Positions 9,011 to 17,704 of a stretch of 64,000 nucleotides of DNA are shown here, piece after piece. A program made the position numbers and the translations under genes. Positions within the stretch are counted from its first letter, which is position 1, and every line of letters starts with the position of its first letter. Source of the DNA: Pseudomonas sp. GM18 (lineage in GTDB: Bacteria; Pseudomonadota; Gammaproteobacteria; Pseudomonadales; Pseudomonadaceae); contig NZ_AKJT01000049.1 of NCBI RefSeq assembly GCF_000282195.1, forward strand, positions 62,001-126,000, in the 5' to 3' direction. The notes under the pieces were generated by a model, which was not told the DNA's origin, made no database searches, and saw only the letters and a program-made list of their open reading frames with translations.

Positions 9011-9904
9011 TCAGTCCAACGGCACCAGCCATTGCTTCGACGAGCGCACCAATTGATCGGTGAGTAACCCCAACAGCTGACCGCCATTGCGCCAATGATG
9101 CCAGTACAGCGGCACATCGATCGGCTTATCTGGCAAAAGCTCCACCAATTGGCCGCGCGCCAATTGCTCGCGCACCTGCAATTCAGGCACCAGGCCCCAG
9201 CCAAGCCCCGCTTCCGTGAGACGAAGAAACCCTTCGGAAGACGGGCATAAATGGTGTTCGAAACCGCCATTCACGCCTACTGACGCAAGGTAACGATGCT
9301 GCAGGAAATCGTCCGGGCCAAATACCAGCGCCGGGGTTCTGGCCAACTGATCGGCGCGCACGCCTTCGGGGAAATGCCGGGCAATGAATGCCGGGCTGGC
9401 CAGCGCACGGTAGCGCATCGCCCCCAACAACACGCTGCGCGCGCCGGCCACCGGCCGCTCACTGGCGCAGAGGCATCCCGCCACTTCACCAGCGCGCATG
9501 CGTTTTAGGCCGACGGTCTGATCCTCCACCACCAGGTCGAGCAATAGATGCTCCTGCGCGCAAAAGTCCCCCACCGCCGCAGCCCACCAAGTGGCCAGGC
9601 TGTCAGCATTCAGCGCGATACGCAGGCGTTCGGGCAGCCCTTCTTCGTCCAGCGCCGGCACCAGACTTTGCAGATCGCGCTCCAGCAATCGCACCTGCTG
9701 CACATGGTTGAGCAATCGCCGGCCGATCTCCGTCGGGGCCGGGGGCGTGACCCGCACCAGCACCGGTTGGCCGACCCGCGCCTCGAGCAGTTTGATGCGC
9801 TGGGAGATGGCCGATTGGGACAAGCCCAAGACCTGCGCGGCGCGTTCGAATCCGGCCTGCTCGATCACGGCGGCGAGCGCGGACAGTAATTTGTAGTCGA
9901 ACAT
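9011..9904 (-). CDS. argP: LysR-family regulator ArgP (IciA)
   Basis: A 297-residue LysR-type regulator with an N-terminal HTH (AAQVLGLSQSAISQRIKLLE). ArgP activates the arginine exporter ArgO in E. coli in response to arginine and lysine. The divergent pair ACT-domain gene and LysE/ArgO-type exporter begins 97 bp away, which fits that role. The start at 9904 (MFDYKLLSALAAV) matches the family. I recall the same gene cluster in P. aeruginosa next to sodB. Confidence 0.92.
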   Translation of the reverse strand: MFDYKLLSALAAVIEQAGFERAAQVLGLSQSAISQRIKLLEARVGQPVLVRVTPPAPTEIGRRLLNHVQQVRLLERDLQSLVPALDEEGLPERLRIALNADSLATWWAAAVGDFCAQEHLLLDLVVEDQTVGLKRMRAGEVAGCLCASERPVAGARSVLLGAMRYRALASPAFIARHFPEGVRADQLARTPALVFGPDDFLQHRYLASVGVNGGFEHHLCPSSEGFLRLTEAGLGWGLVPELQVREQLARGQLVELLPDKPIDVPLYWHHWRNGGQLLGLLTDQLVRSSKQWLVPLD

Positions 9905-10000
9905 CAGTTTTCCTAATGAGCGATCAGTACTATTGGTTTTTCTTATACAGCTTCCCACCGGAGAATGGCCAGCAAGAACTCTTGAACAAGGATCACCGAC

Positions 10001-10402
10001 ATGGCTGGCGAAACCTCATTGGCAACCCTGCTGCGCAGCATGAGCCCGCAACTCAACGACGGCGAATACGTGTTCTGCACGTTGCCCGACGGCAAGCTGC
10101 CCGCAGGCCTTGAGATTGTCGGCAGCTTTCGCGAGCAGGAAGGGCTGACCGTGATTCTGCAACGTTCCCACGCCGAAAAGGCCGGCTTCAGCTTCGACTA
10201 CGTCGCTGCCTGGATCACCTTGAACGTGCACTCAGCCCTTGAAGCCGTCGGCCTGACCGCCGCGTTCGCCACGGCACTGGGCCAGGCCGGCATCAGTTGC
10301 AATGTGATTGCCGGCTACTACCACGACCATTTGTTCGTCGGCCAGGCCGATGCCGAGCGCGCCCTGCAGGTACTGCGGGATCTGGCGGCCAACGCGGAGT
10401 AA
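10001..10402 (+). CDS. ACT-domain protein
   Basis: A 133-residue protein made of two ACT-like halves: residues 10-60 with the strand-rich EYVFCTLPDG...LEIVGSFRE, and residues 65-130 with VHSALEAVGLTAAFATAL and CNVIAGYYHDHLFV. ACT modules bind amino acids. It stands between argP and the argO-type exporter, 7 bp before the latter, so it may sense or buffer basic amino acids for that transport unit. That link is inference from position. The start at 10001 is the first ATG after the argP-divergent promoter region. Confidence 0.85.
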   Translation: MAGETSLATLLRSMSPQLNDGEYVFCTLPDGKLPAGLEIVGSFREQEGLTVILQRSHAEKAGFSFDYVAAWITLNVHSALEAVGLTAAFATALGQAGISCNVIAGYYHDHLFVGQADAERALQVLRDLAANAE

Positions 10403-10409
10403 AAATCTT

Positions 10410-11012
10410 ATGTGGCAAAGCTATGTGAACGGCCTGTTGGTGGCCGCCGGGCTGATCATGGCGATCGGCACTCAGAATGCGTTTGTGTTGGCGCAGAGCC
10501 TTCGACGTGAACATCACCTGCCGGTGGCGGCGCTCTGCGTAACCTGCGATGCGTTGCTGGTAGCCGCCGGGGTGTTCGGCCTGGCGACATTGCTGGCGCA
10601 GAACCCAACCCTGTTGGCCATCGCTCGCTGGGGTGGCGCGGCGTTTCTGCTGTGGTATGGCAGCCTTGCGCTGCGTCGGGCCTGCTCGAAACAGAGCCTG
10701 CAACAAGGCGAGAACCAGACCGTGCGCTCACTGCGGGCGGTACTGCTCAGCGCTTTGGCGGTGACCCTGCTCAACCCGCACGTCTACCTGGACACCGTGT
10801 TGCTGATCGGCTCTCTCGGCGCACAACAGACCGAGCCCGGTGCTTATGTCGTGGGCGCGGCCAGTGCATCATTACTGTGGTTTTTCACCCTGGCCTTTGG
10901 CGCAGCGTGGCTGGCACCGTGGTTAGCACGCCCCAGTACCTGGCGAATTCTCGACCTGTTGGTCGCCGTGATGATGTTCACCGTAGCGATTCAACTAGTC
11001 ATCGCCGGGTGA
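10410..11012 (+). CDS. argO: LysE/ArgO-type amino acid exporter
   Basis: A 200-residue inner-membrane protein with six hydrophobic segments. The LysE-superfamily N-terminus is clear (GLIMAIGTQNAFVLAQSLRR), as is the second conserved repeat half containing LLNPHVYLDTVLLIGS. These proteins export arginine or lysine. The ATG at 10410 follows the ACT-domain gene by 7 bp, so the two are cotranscribed. With argP divergent, control by ArgP and basic amino acids is likely. Confidence 0.92.
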   Translation: MWQSYVNGLLVAAGLIMAIGTQNAFVLAQSLRREHHLPVAALCVTCDALLVAAGVFGLATLLAQNPTLLAIARWGGAAFLLWYGSLALRRACSKQSLQQGENQTVRSLRAVLLSALAVTLLNPHVYLDTVLLIGSLGAQQTEPGAYVVGAASASLLWFFTLAFGAAWLAPWLARPSTWRILDLLVAVMMFTVAIQLVIAG

Positions 11013-11027
11013 TTTATTGCAAATGGC

Positions 11028-11295
11028 CAAGGGGATGCCCTCGCTAAATAACGGTCGCGCCGCCCCCCCGTAAAGCGCAAGACTAGGCGTGAGGAGCGAG
11101 GTTTGGTGGTCCAAATGAGCGACGAACAACGACGGATTGCGCTTTACGGGGGGACGGCCCTCCGGGTTGGAGCTGTGATCGTGCCAGGCGGCGTTGCGGG
11201 ACTTGAAGAGGCAGAAAGCATCTTCAGCGTCCCGCGCCTTGCCTGGCACGATCACAGCTCCAACGCGATCCGTCATTTAGCGAGGGCATCCCCTT
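11028..11295 (+). mobile_element. MITE-like hairpin element with terminal inverted repeats
   Basis: A 268-bp non-coding unit. Its ends are inverted repeats of about 30 bp: CAAGGGGATGCCCTCGCTAA at the left and TTAGCGAGGGCATCCCCTTG at the right, differing at about two positions over the arm. Inside lie two long hairpins: a perfect 17-bp stem at 11064-11080/11137-11153 with a smaller TTTGG/CCAAA hairpin in its loop, and a 23-bp stem at 11167-11189/11241-11263 that continues inward as GCGGGAC/GTCCCGC. There is no transposase and no clear target duplication. It resembles a miniature inverted-repeat element, or a structured RNA, inserted between argO and sodB. Confidence 0.7.
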
Positions 11296-11452
11296 GAACC
11301 TCTATTCCACACAGTTGTTGCGTGGTTATGCCGCACCCCCGGTGCTATGATCCGATCCCTGCGCCGCAAAGAGTACAAACTCCCCGGCGCATGTCTGGCC
11401 GCCCGTGATCGGCCTTGCGCTCACCGCAACTGACCTGATTAGGAGAATTATC

Positions 11453-12049
11453 ATGGCTTTCGAATTGCCGCCGCTGCCTTACGCGCACAATGCCCTGCAG
11501 CCGCACATTTCAGAGGAAACTCTGCAATACCACCACGACAAGCACCACAACACCTATGTCGTGAACCTGAACAACCTGGTGCCAGGCACCGAGTTCGAAG
11601 GCAAGACCCTGGAAGAAATCGTCAAGACTTCCTCGGGCGGTATCTTCAACAACGCCGCTCAGGTCTGGAACCACACTTTCTACTGGAACTGCCTGGCGCC
11701 AAACGCCGGCGGTCAACCAACCGGCGCTCTGGCTGATGCCATCAACGCTGCTTTCGGTTCGTTCGACAAGTTCAAGGAAGAGTTCAGCAAAACGTCCATC
11801 GGCACCTTCGGTTCCGGTTGGGGCTGGCTGGTGAAAAAGGCTGACGGTTCCCTGGCCCTGGCCAGCACCATCGGCGCCGGCAACCCGCTGACCAGCGGCG
11901 ATACCCCGCTGCTGACCTGCGACGTCTGGGAACACGCTTACTACATCGACTACCGCAACCTTCGTCCAAAGTACGTCGAAGCGTTCTGGAACCTGGTCAA
12001 CTGGAAATTCGTGGCTGAGCAGTTCGAAGGCAAAACCTTCACCGCTTAA
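11453..12049 (+). CDS. sodB: iron superoxide dismutase
   Basis: A 198-residue cytoplasmic Fe-SOD converting superoxide to peroxide and oxygen. The metal ligands H27, H74, D157 and H161 are all in place, and Gln70 (FNNAAQVWNH) is the residue typical of iron rather than manganese enzymes, which carry the equivalent Gln later in the sequence. The ATG at 11453 has AGGAG about 7 bp upstream. A strong terminator follows the stop. The bifA gene lies next, the same order I recall in P. aeruginosa. Confidence 0.98.
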   Translation: MAFELPPLPYAHNALQPHISEETLQYHHDKHHNTYVVNLNNLVPGTEFEGKTLEEIVKTSSGGIFNNAAQVWNHTFYWNCLAPNAGGQPTGALADAINAAFGSFDKFKEEFSKTSIGTFGSGWGWLVKKADGSLALASTIGAGNPLTSGDTPLLTCDVWEHAYYIDYRNLRPKYVEAFWNLVNWKFVAEQFEGKTFTA

Positions 12050-12067
12050 GCTTCGCGCCAGTCAAGA

Positions 12068-12094
12068 AACCCGGCTTTTATGCCGGGTTTTTTT
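12068..12094 (+). terminator. rho-independent terminator of sodB
   Basis: AACCCGGC, loop TTTTAT, GCCGGGTT followed by a run of T. It lies 19 bp after the sodB stop. Confidence 0.9.
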
Positions 12095-12393
12095 ATGCCA
12101 TCGAAAATCCGTACATGGGTGGTGTGCTTTCCCACAACGCGAGCCGCATTCGCCCTCTTGCCCCCACAGCACAGCGGTCTAACATCAACACAAGGAAAAA
12201 TTGCCTCAACCGCCTCAAGTTGAAGGCCTCGACAACCGACACAGTGTTAATAGGGCAAATACTCCAAACAGCAGCATATCGGCCAAGCTACCGGCAATAT
12301 CCCCCGGGTTGGATTGTCCCTTTGACTGCCATCACGGGATTGCCAATACTCATGGCAACTTGACGCTACCCGCACGGAACAAGGAATAACCCT
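12095..12393. other. intergenic region before bifA
   Basis: About 300 bp between the sodB terminator and bifA. It contains short unsupported ORFs only. AAGGAA lies about 7 bp before the bifA TTG start. I see no clear promoter or operator. Confidence 0.5.
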
Positions 12394-14445
12394 TTGAAGC
12401 TGGAACTCAAGAACAGCTTGTCGGTGAAGTTACTCCGGGTCGTGCTCCTGTCGGCATTGATCGTCGGCGTGGTCTTGAGCTGCGCACAGATTGTTTTCGA
12501 TGCCTATAAAACACGTCAGGCGGTTGCCAACGATGCCCAGCGCATCCTCGACATGTTCCGCGATCCCTCCACCCAGGCGGTCTACAGCCTGGACCGGGAA
12601 ATGGGCATGCAGGTGATCGAAGGCCTGTTCCAGGACGACGCCGTGCGCATGGCCTCCATCGGCCACCCCCACGAAGCCATGCTCGCGCAAAAATCCCGCG
12701 AACTGCAGCACTCCCACAGCCGCTGGCTGACCGACCTGATCCTCGGCAAGGAACGCACGTTCACCACCCAACTGGTGGGTCGCGGTCCCTATAGCGAGTA
12801 CTACGGCGACCTGAGCATTACCCTCGACACCGCCACCTACGGCCAGAGCTTCATCGTCAGCTCGGTGATCATCTTCATCTCTGGCGTATTGCGTGCCCTG
12901 GCCATGAGCCTGGTGCTGTATCTGGTTTACCACTGGCTGCTGACCAAGCCGTTGTCGCGGATCATCGAACATCTGACTGAAATCAACCCGGACCGGCCCA
13001 GCGCCCACAAGATCCCACAGCTCAAGGGTCATGAGAGAAACGAGCTGGGGGTCTGGATCAACACCGCCAACCAGCTGCTCGAATCCATTGAGCGCAACAC
13101 TCACCTGCGCCACGAAGCGGAAAACAGCCTGCTGCGCATGGCCCAGTACGACTTCCTCACCGGTCTGCCGAACCGCCAGCAACTGCAGCAACAGCTGGAC
13201 AAGATCCTCGTCGACGCCGGCAAATTGCAGCGTCGGGTCGCGGTACTGTGTGTCGGGCTCGATGATTTCAAAGGCGTCAACGAACAGTTCAGCTACCAGA
13301 CCGGCGACCAGTTGCTGCTGGCCCTGGCCGATCGCCTGCGGGCTCACAGTGGCCGCCTCGGCGCCCTCGCCCGCTTGGGTGGCGACCAGTTCGCGCTGGT
13401 CCAGGCCGACATCGAACAACCCTACGAAGCTGCCGAACTGGCCCAAAGCATTCTCGATGACCTGGAAGCGGCGTTCGCCCTCGATCATCAGGAAATCCGC
13501 CTGCGCGCCACCATCGGCATCACCCTGTTCCCCGAGGACGGTGACAGCACCGAGAAGCTGCTGCAAAAAGCCGAGCAGACCATGACCCTGGCCAAGACGC
13601 GCTCGCGCAACCGCTATCAGTTCTATATCGCCAGCGTCGACACGGAAATGCGTCGGCGTCGCGAGCTGGAAAAAGACCTGCGAGACGCCTTGATCCGTGA
13701 CCAGTTCTACCTCGTCTACCAACCGCAGATCAGCTACCGCGATCATCGCGTGGTAGGTGTCGAGGCGTTGATTCGCTGGCAGCATCCCGAGCATGGGCTG
13801 GTGCCGCCGGACCTGTTTATCCCGCTGGCCGAGCAGAACGGCACCATCATCGCCATTGGCGAATGGGTGCTGGACCAGGCCTGCAAACAACTGCGCGAAT
13901 GGCACGATCAGGGCTTCGTCGACCTGCGCATGGCGGTGAACCTGTCCACCGTGCAATTGCACCACGCCGAGTTGCCGCGGGTGGTCAATAACCTGCTGCA
14001 GATCTACCGCCTGCCACCGCGCAGCCTGGAGCTGGAAGTCACCGAAACCGGCCTGATGGAAGACATCAGCACCGCCGCCCAGCACTTGCTGAGCCTGCGT
14101 CGTTCCGGCGCGCTGATCGCCATCGACGACTTCGGCACCGGTTATTCGTCATTGAGTTATCTGAAAAGCCTGCCGCTGGACAAGATCAAGATCGACAAGA
14201 GCTTCGTTCAGGACCTGCTCGATGACGACGACGATGCGACCATCGTTCGGGCCATCATTCAGCTGGGCAAAAGCCTGGGCATGCAGGTGATTGCCGAAGG
14301 CGTGGAAACCGCCGAACAAGAAGCCTACATCATCTCCGAAGGCTGTCACGAAGGTCAGGGCTATCACTACAGCAAACCGCTGCCGGCGCGGGAATTGAGC
14401 GTCTACCTCAAGCAGGCCCAGCGCAGTAACGCGGCCATTTTGTAA
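12394..14445 (+). CDS. bifA: c-di-GMP phosphodiesterase BifA (degenerate GGDEF plus EAL)
   Basis: A 683-residue inner-membrane protein starting at TTG with AAGGAA upstream. Transmembrane helices near residues 12-32 and 150-180 flank a periplasmic sensor region. The GGDEF domain reads GGDQF (residues 329-333), a changed motif unlikely to make c-di-GMP. The EAL domain is intact: EALIRW (E457), EVTETG, IDDFGTGYSSLSYLK and AEGVET. This combination, the length and the place next to sodB match BifA, which hydrolyses c-di-GMP and controls biofilm versus swarming in P. aeruginosa. The domain arrangement is seen directly, and the name rests on motif plus synteny. Confidence 0.93.
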   Translation: MKLELKNSLSVKLLRVVLLSALIVGVVLSCAQIVFDAYKTRQAVANDAQRILDMFRDPSTQAVYSLDREMGMQVIEGLFQDDAVRMASIGHPHEAMLAQKSRELQHSHSRWLTDLILGKERTFTTQLVGRGPYSEYYGDLSITLDTATYGQSFIVSSVIIFISGVLRALAMSLVLYLVYHWLLTKPLSRIIEHLTEINPDRPSAHKIPQLKGHERNELGVWINTANQLLESIERNTHLRHEAENSLLRMAQYDFLTGLPNRQQLQQQLDKILVDAGKLQRRVAVLCVGLDDFKGVNEQFSYQTGDQLLLALADRLRAHSGRLGALARLGGDQFALVQADIEQPYEAAELAQSILDDLEAAFALDHQEIRLRATIGITLFPEDGDSTEKLLQKAEQTMTLAKTRSRNRYQFYIASVDTEMRRRRELEKDLRDALIRDQFYLVYQPQISYRDHRVVGVEALIRWQHPEHGLVPPDLFIPLAEQNGTIIAIGEWVLDQACKQLREWHDQGFVDLRMAVNLSTVQLHHAELPRVVNNLLQIYRLPPRSLELEVTETGLMEDISTAAQHLLSLRRSGALIAIDDFGTGYSSLSYLKSLPLDKIKIDKSFVQDLLDDDDDATIVRAIIQLGKSLGMQVIAEGVETAEQEAYIISEGCHEGQGYHYSKPLPARELSVYLKQAQRSNAAIL

Positions 14446-14450
14446 GGGCA

Positions 14451-14512
14451 AAAAGATCGCAGCCTCGTTTCACTGTAGGAGCTGTCGAGTGAAACGAGGC
14501 TGCGATCTTTTA
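14451..14512 (+). repeat. REP-type palindrome, AAAAGATCGCAG family (copy 1)
   Basis: Arms AAAAGATCGCAGCCTCGTTT and AAACGAGGCTGCGATCTTTT around a GTAGGAGCTGTCGAG centre. It sits just after the bifA stop and may also serve as its terminator. Related copies lie at 30658, 35226 and 51644. Confidence 0.85.
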
Positions 14513-14561
14513 ACGCGCCCCACATCTTTGCGTGAATAAGAAATATTTACAGGCGCAACCC

Positions 14562-14593
14562 TTTACACATAATGCGAAAGATTTGCATTATGT
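14562..14593 (+). promoter_or_regulatory. candidate promoter with Fur-like palindrome
   Basis: A perfect 9-bp inverted repeat ACATAATGC/GCATTATGT with a 9-bp centre spans 14567-14593. It overlaps a possible -35 (TTTACA, 14562-14567) and -10 (CATTAT, 14586-14591). The AT-rich AATGC...GCATT symmetry resembles Fur boxes, and the downstream imelysin genes belong to an iron-related family. The assignment to Fur is inference. Confidence 0.55.
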
Positions 14594-14651
14594 CGCACTT
14601 TTGCGCGCCGCCCGTGCGCGCCCAATCCATCACCGAAGCAGGATGTTCGCC

Positions 14652-15995
14652 ATGATTCGTATGCCTCTGGCCACCGCCAGTCTGCTGGCCATCGCTATTT
14701 CCCTCGCCGGTTGCGGCGAAGGCAAAGACAAGGCTGCCGCTCCACAAGCGCCGACCCCGGCTGCCAGCACAGCTGCCCCGGCTGCACCTGCTGCCAGCGC
14801 TAAAGTCGACGAAGCCGCCGCCAAGGCTGTGGTCGCGCACTACGCCGACATGGTCTTCGCCGTTTACAGCGATGCCGAATCCACCGCAAAAACCCTGCAA
14901 ACCGCCGTCGACGCATTCCTCGCCAAGCCGGACGCCGACACCCTCAAAGCCGCCAGGGCTGCCTGGGTAGCGGCCCGCGTGCCTTACCTGCAGAGCGAAG
15001 TGTTCCGCTTCGGCAACACCATCATCGACGACTGGGAAGGTCAGGTGAACTCCTGGCCACTGGATGAAGGCTTGATCGACTACGTCGACAAATCCTACGA
15101 ACACGCACTGGGTAACCCGGGCGCCACCGCCAACATCATCGCCAACACTCAGGTTCAGGTCGGCGAAGACAAGGTCGACGTGAAGGACATCACCCCGGAA
15201 AAACTCGCTAGCCTGAACGAGCTGGGCGGTTCCGAGGCCAACGTCGCCACCGGTTACCACGCCATCGAATTCCTGCTCTGGGGCCAGGACCTGAACGGCA
15301 CCGGCCCTGGCGCCGGCAACCGTCCGGCCTCCGACTACCTGGAAGGCAAAGGCGCTACCGGCGGTCACAACGATCGTCGTCGCGCTTACCTGAAATCCGT
15401 GACCCAATTGCTGGTCAACGACCTGGAAGAAATGGTCGGTAACTGGAAGCCGAACGTGGCTGACAACTACCGCGCCACCCTGGAAGCGGAACCGGCTGAA
15501 TCCGGTCTGCGCAAAATGCTGTTCGGCATGGGCAGCCTGTCCTTGGGCGAACTGGCGGGCGAGCGCATGAAGGTTTCCCTGGAAGCCAACTCCCCGGAAG
15601 ACGAACAGGATTGCTTCAGCGACAACACCCACAACTCGCACTTCTACGATGCCAAAGGCATTCGTAACGTGTACCTGGGCGAATACACCCGTGTCGACGG
15701 CACCAAAATGACCGGCGCCAGCCTGTCGTCCCTGGTGGCCAAGGCCGACCCGGCTGCCGACACCGCGCTGAAAGCCGACCTGGCTGCGACCGAAGCCAAG
15801 ATCCAGATCATGGTCGATCACGCCAACAAGGGTGAACACTACGATCAACTGATCGCCGCCGGTAACACCGCTGGCAATCAGATCGTGCGCGACGCCATTG
15901 CTTCCCTGGTCAAGCAGACCGGTTCGATCGAAGCCGCCGCCGGCAAACTGGGCATCAGCGACCTGAACCCGGACAACGCTGATCACGAGTTCTGA
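14652..15995 (+). CDS. imelysin-family lipoprotein (IcmP/IrpA-like)
   Basis: A 447-residue lipoprotein with lipobox LAGC in MIRMPLATASLLAIAISLAGC and a Pro/Ala-rich linker after it. The imelysin domain contains the family GxHxxE motif (GYHAIEFLLWGQDL). This family includes the insulin-cleaving protein IcmP of P. aeruginosa and cyanobacterial IrpA, and is tied to iron uptake rather than proven proteolysis. The start at 14652 has GCAGG about 9 bp upstream. An in-frame ATG at 14643 is possible but overlaps that site. It heads a cluster with a di-heme protein, a second imelysin and a DUF1513 protein. Confidence 0.93.
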   Translation: MIRMPLATASLLAIAISLAGCGEGKDKAAAPQAPTPAASTAAPAAPAASAKVDEAAAKAVVAHYADMVFAVYSDAESTAKTLQTAVDAFLAKPDADTLKAARAAWVAARVPYLQSEVFRFGNTIIDDWEGQVNSWPLDEGLIDYVDKSYEHALGNPGATANIIANTQVQVGEDKVDVKDITPEKLASLNELGGSEANVATGYHAIEFLLWGQDLNGTGPGAGNRPASDYLEGKGATGGHNDRRRAYLKSVTQLLVNDLEEMVGNWKPNVADNYRATLEAEPAESGLRKMLFGMGSLSLGELAGERMKVSLEANSPEDEQDCFSDNTHNSHFYDAKGIRNVYLGEYTRVDGTKMTGASLSSLVAKADPAADTALKADLAATEAKIQIMVDHANKGEHYDQLIAAGNTAGNQIVRDAIASLVKQTGSIEAAAGKLGISDLNPDNADHEF

Positions 15996-16038
15996 TCAAC
16001 GCTGGCTGAATGAATACAAAGGCGACCTTCGGGTTGCC

Positions 16039-16151
16039 GATCGTTCCCACGCTCTGCGTGGGAATGCCTCTGGGGACGCTCCGCGTTCCGCTCGTGATGT
16101 GTGACGCAAAGCGTCACGGGATGCATTCCCACGCAGAGCGTGGGAACGATC
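16039..16151 (+). repeat. REP-type palindrome, GATCGTTCCCACGC family (copy 2 of 3)
   Basis: The same outer arms as the copy at 5762, with a different inner pair (GTGACGC...GCGTCAC). It splits the imelysin gene from the di-heme gene and may partly separate or stabilise their transcripts. Confidence 0.9.
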
Positions 16152-16249
16152 ATCTGACACACATCAACCAAACGATAATTCCTCTTATTCAAACTCCCCT
16201 GCCCTGTTAGACTTTGCGCCCTTGTTTTGCTCGTCTTGCAGGATATCCG

Positions 16250-17677
16250 ATGCCCTCGCTGCCTCTTCGCTTGTCTGCACTGTTGCTGGCCCTGGGCCTG
16301 AGTGCCTGCGATGACGCCCCGCGTTTTACCCAGGCCGAACCCGGTGAAGCCCGGTCCGGTGGCAGCGCGACGGTGCGCAAGACCGATCAGAACGCATTCT
16401 CCCTGCCGTCCGCCAATCTGCCGCCGTCACGGCGCGTCGATTTCAGCGTCGGCAACAGCTTCTTTCGCAGCCCCTGGGTGATCGCGCCGTCGACCACCAC
16501 CGCCCGCGATGGCCTCGGCCCGCTGTTCAACACCAACGCCTGCCAGAACTGCCACATCAAGGACGGGCGCGGTCATCCACCGACGCCCGATGCGCCGAAT
16601 GCGGTGTCGATGCTGGTGCGCCTGTCGATTCCCAATTCGCCGGCCTACGCCAAAGTCATCGAGCAAATGGGCGTGGTGCCGGAGCCGGTCTACGGCGGCC
16701 AGTTCCAGGACATGTCGGTGCCCGGCGTTGCCCCGGAAGGCAAAGTGCGCGTCGATTACACGCCGGTCCCGGTACGCTTCAAGGACGGCAGCGAAATCGA
16801 GTTGCGCAAGCCGACCTTGCAGATGACCCAACTCGGCTACGGCCCGATGCACCCCGACACGCGTTTCTCGGCGCGCATTGCACCGCCAATGATTGGCCTG
16901 GGCTTGCTTGAAGCGATCCCCGACGAGGCTATCCTGGCCAACGCCGAGGCCCAGGCCCGGGAGAAAAACGGCATCGCCGGGCGACCGAACCGGGTCTGGG
17001 ACGACGCGCAGCAGAAGACGGTTCTCGGACGATTTGGCTGGAAAGCCGGGCAACCGAACCTCAATCAGCAGAATGTTCACGCGTTCTCTGGTGACATGGG
17101 CCTCACGACCAGCCTGAGGCCCATTGATGACTGCACCGACGCACAAACCGCTTGCAAGCAGGCGCCCAACGGCAATGGCCCGGATGGCGAGCCGGAAGTC
17201 AGCGACAACATTTTGCGTCTGGTGCTGTTCTACAGCCGTAACCTCGCCGTGCCGGCCCGTCGCGATGTTGGCGCACCGCAGGTGCTGGCCGGCAAGAATC
17301 TGTTTTTCCAGGCCGGATGCCAGTCCTGTCACACCCCTCAATACACCACCGCCGCCAACGCCGCGGAACCTGAATTGGCCAATCAAGTGATTCGCCCTTA
17401 CAGCGATCTGCTGCTGCACGACATGGGCGACGGTCTGGCCGACAATCGCACCGAGTTCCAGGCCAGTGGCCGCGACTGGCGCACGCCGCCGTTGTGGGGC
17501 ATCGGCCTGACGCAGACGGTCAGCGGCCACACCCAGTTTTTGCATGACGGCCGCGCCCGCAACCTGCTCGAAGCCGTGCTCTGGCATGGCGGCGAAGCAA
17601 AAGCGGCGCAGCAACAGGTTTTGTCTTTCAACGCCGAGCAGCGCGCGGCGTTGCTGGCATTTTTGAATTCCCTTTAA
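16250..17677 (+). CDS. DUF1111 di-heme c-type protein (predicted thiol oxidoreductase)
   Basis: A 475-residue protein with a lipoprotein-type leader ending LSAC (MPSLPLRLSALLLALGLSAC). Two c-type heme motifs, CQNCH near residue 100 and CQSCH near residue 363, place it in the periplasm with two covalent hemes, like di-heme peroxidases. The family is usually called di-heme oxidoreductase or thiol oxidoreductase, with no proven substrate. It recurs beside imelysins, suggesting a redox step such as iron oxidation or reduction in uptake, which is inference. The ATG at 16250 follows AGGA at a good distance. The next gene starts 27 bp after its stop. Confidence 0.92.
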   Translation: MPSLPLRLSALLLALGLSACDDAPRFTQAEPGEARSGGSATVRKTDQNAFSLPSANLPPSRRVDFSVGNSFFRSPWVIAPSTTTARDGLGPLFNTNACQNCHIKDGRGHPPTPDAPNAVSMLVRLSIPNSPAYAKVIEQMGVVPEPVYGGQFQDMSVPGVAPEGKVRVDYTPVPVRFKDGSEIELRKPTLQMTQLGYGPMHPDTRFSARIAPPMIGLGLLEAIPDEAILANAEAQAREKNGIAGRPNRVWDDAQQKTVLGRFGWKAGQPNLNQQNVHAFSGDMGLTTSLRPIDDCTDAQTACKQAPNGNGPDGEPEVSDNILRLVLFYSRNLAVPARRDVGAPQVLAGKNLFFQAGCQSCHTPQYTTAANAAEPELANQVIRPYSDLLLHDMGDGLADNRTEFQASGRDWRTPPLWGIGLTQTVSGHTQFLHDGRARNLLEAVLWHGGEAKAAQQQVLSFNAEQRAALLAFLNSL

Positions 17678-17704
17678 TACGTATTCCTTCAACGGGAGCC
17701 CGAC

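Noticed and set aside
11028..11295. The hairpin element as a retron or CRISPR-related RNA
   Set aside because: There is no reverse transcriptase or cas gene near, and the structure is terminal inverted repeats plus two simple hairpins.
11103..11297. 64-codon frame inside the hairpin element
   Set aside because: The codons are imposed by the inverted repeats; there is no start site or recognisable product.
12430..14085. 551-codon minus-strand frame opposite bifA
   Set aside because: A shadow of bifA, whose EAL and GGDEF motifs are clear on the plus strand.
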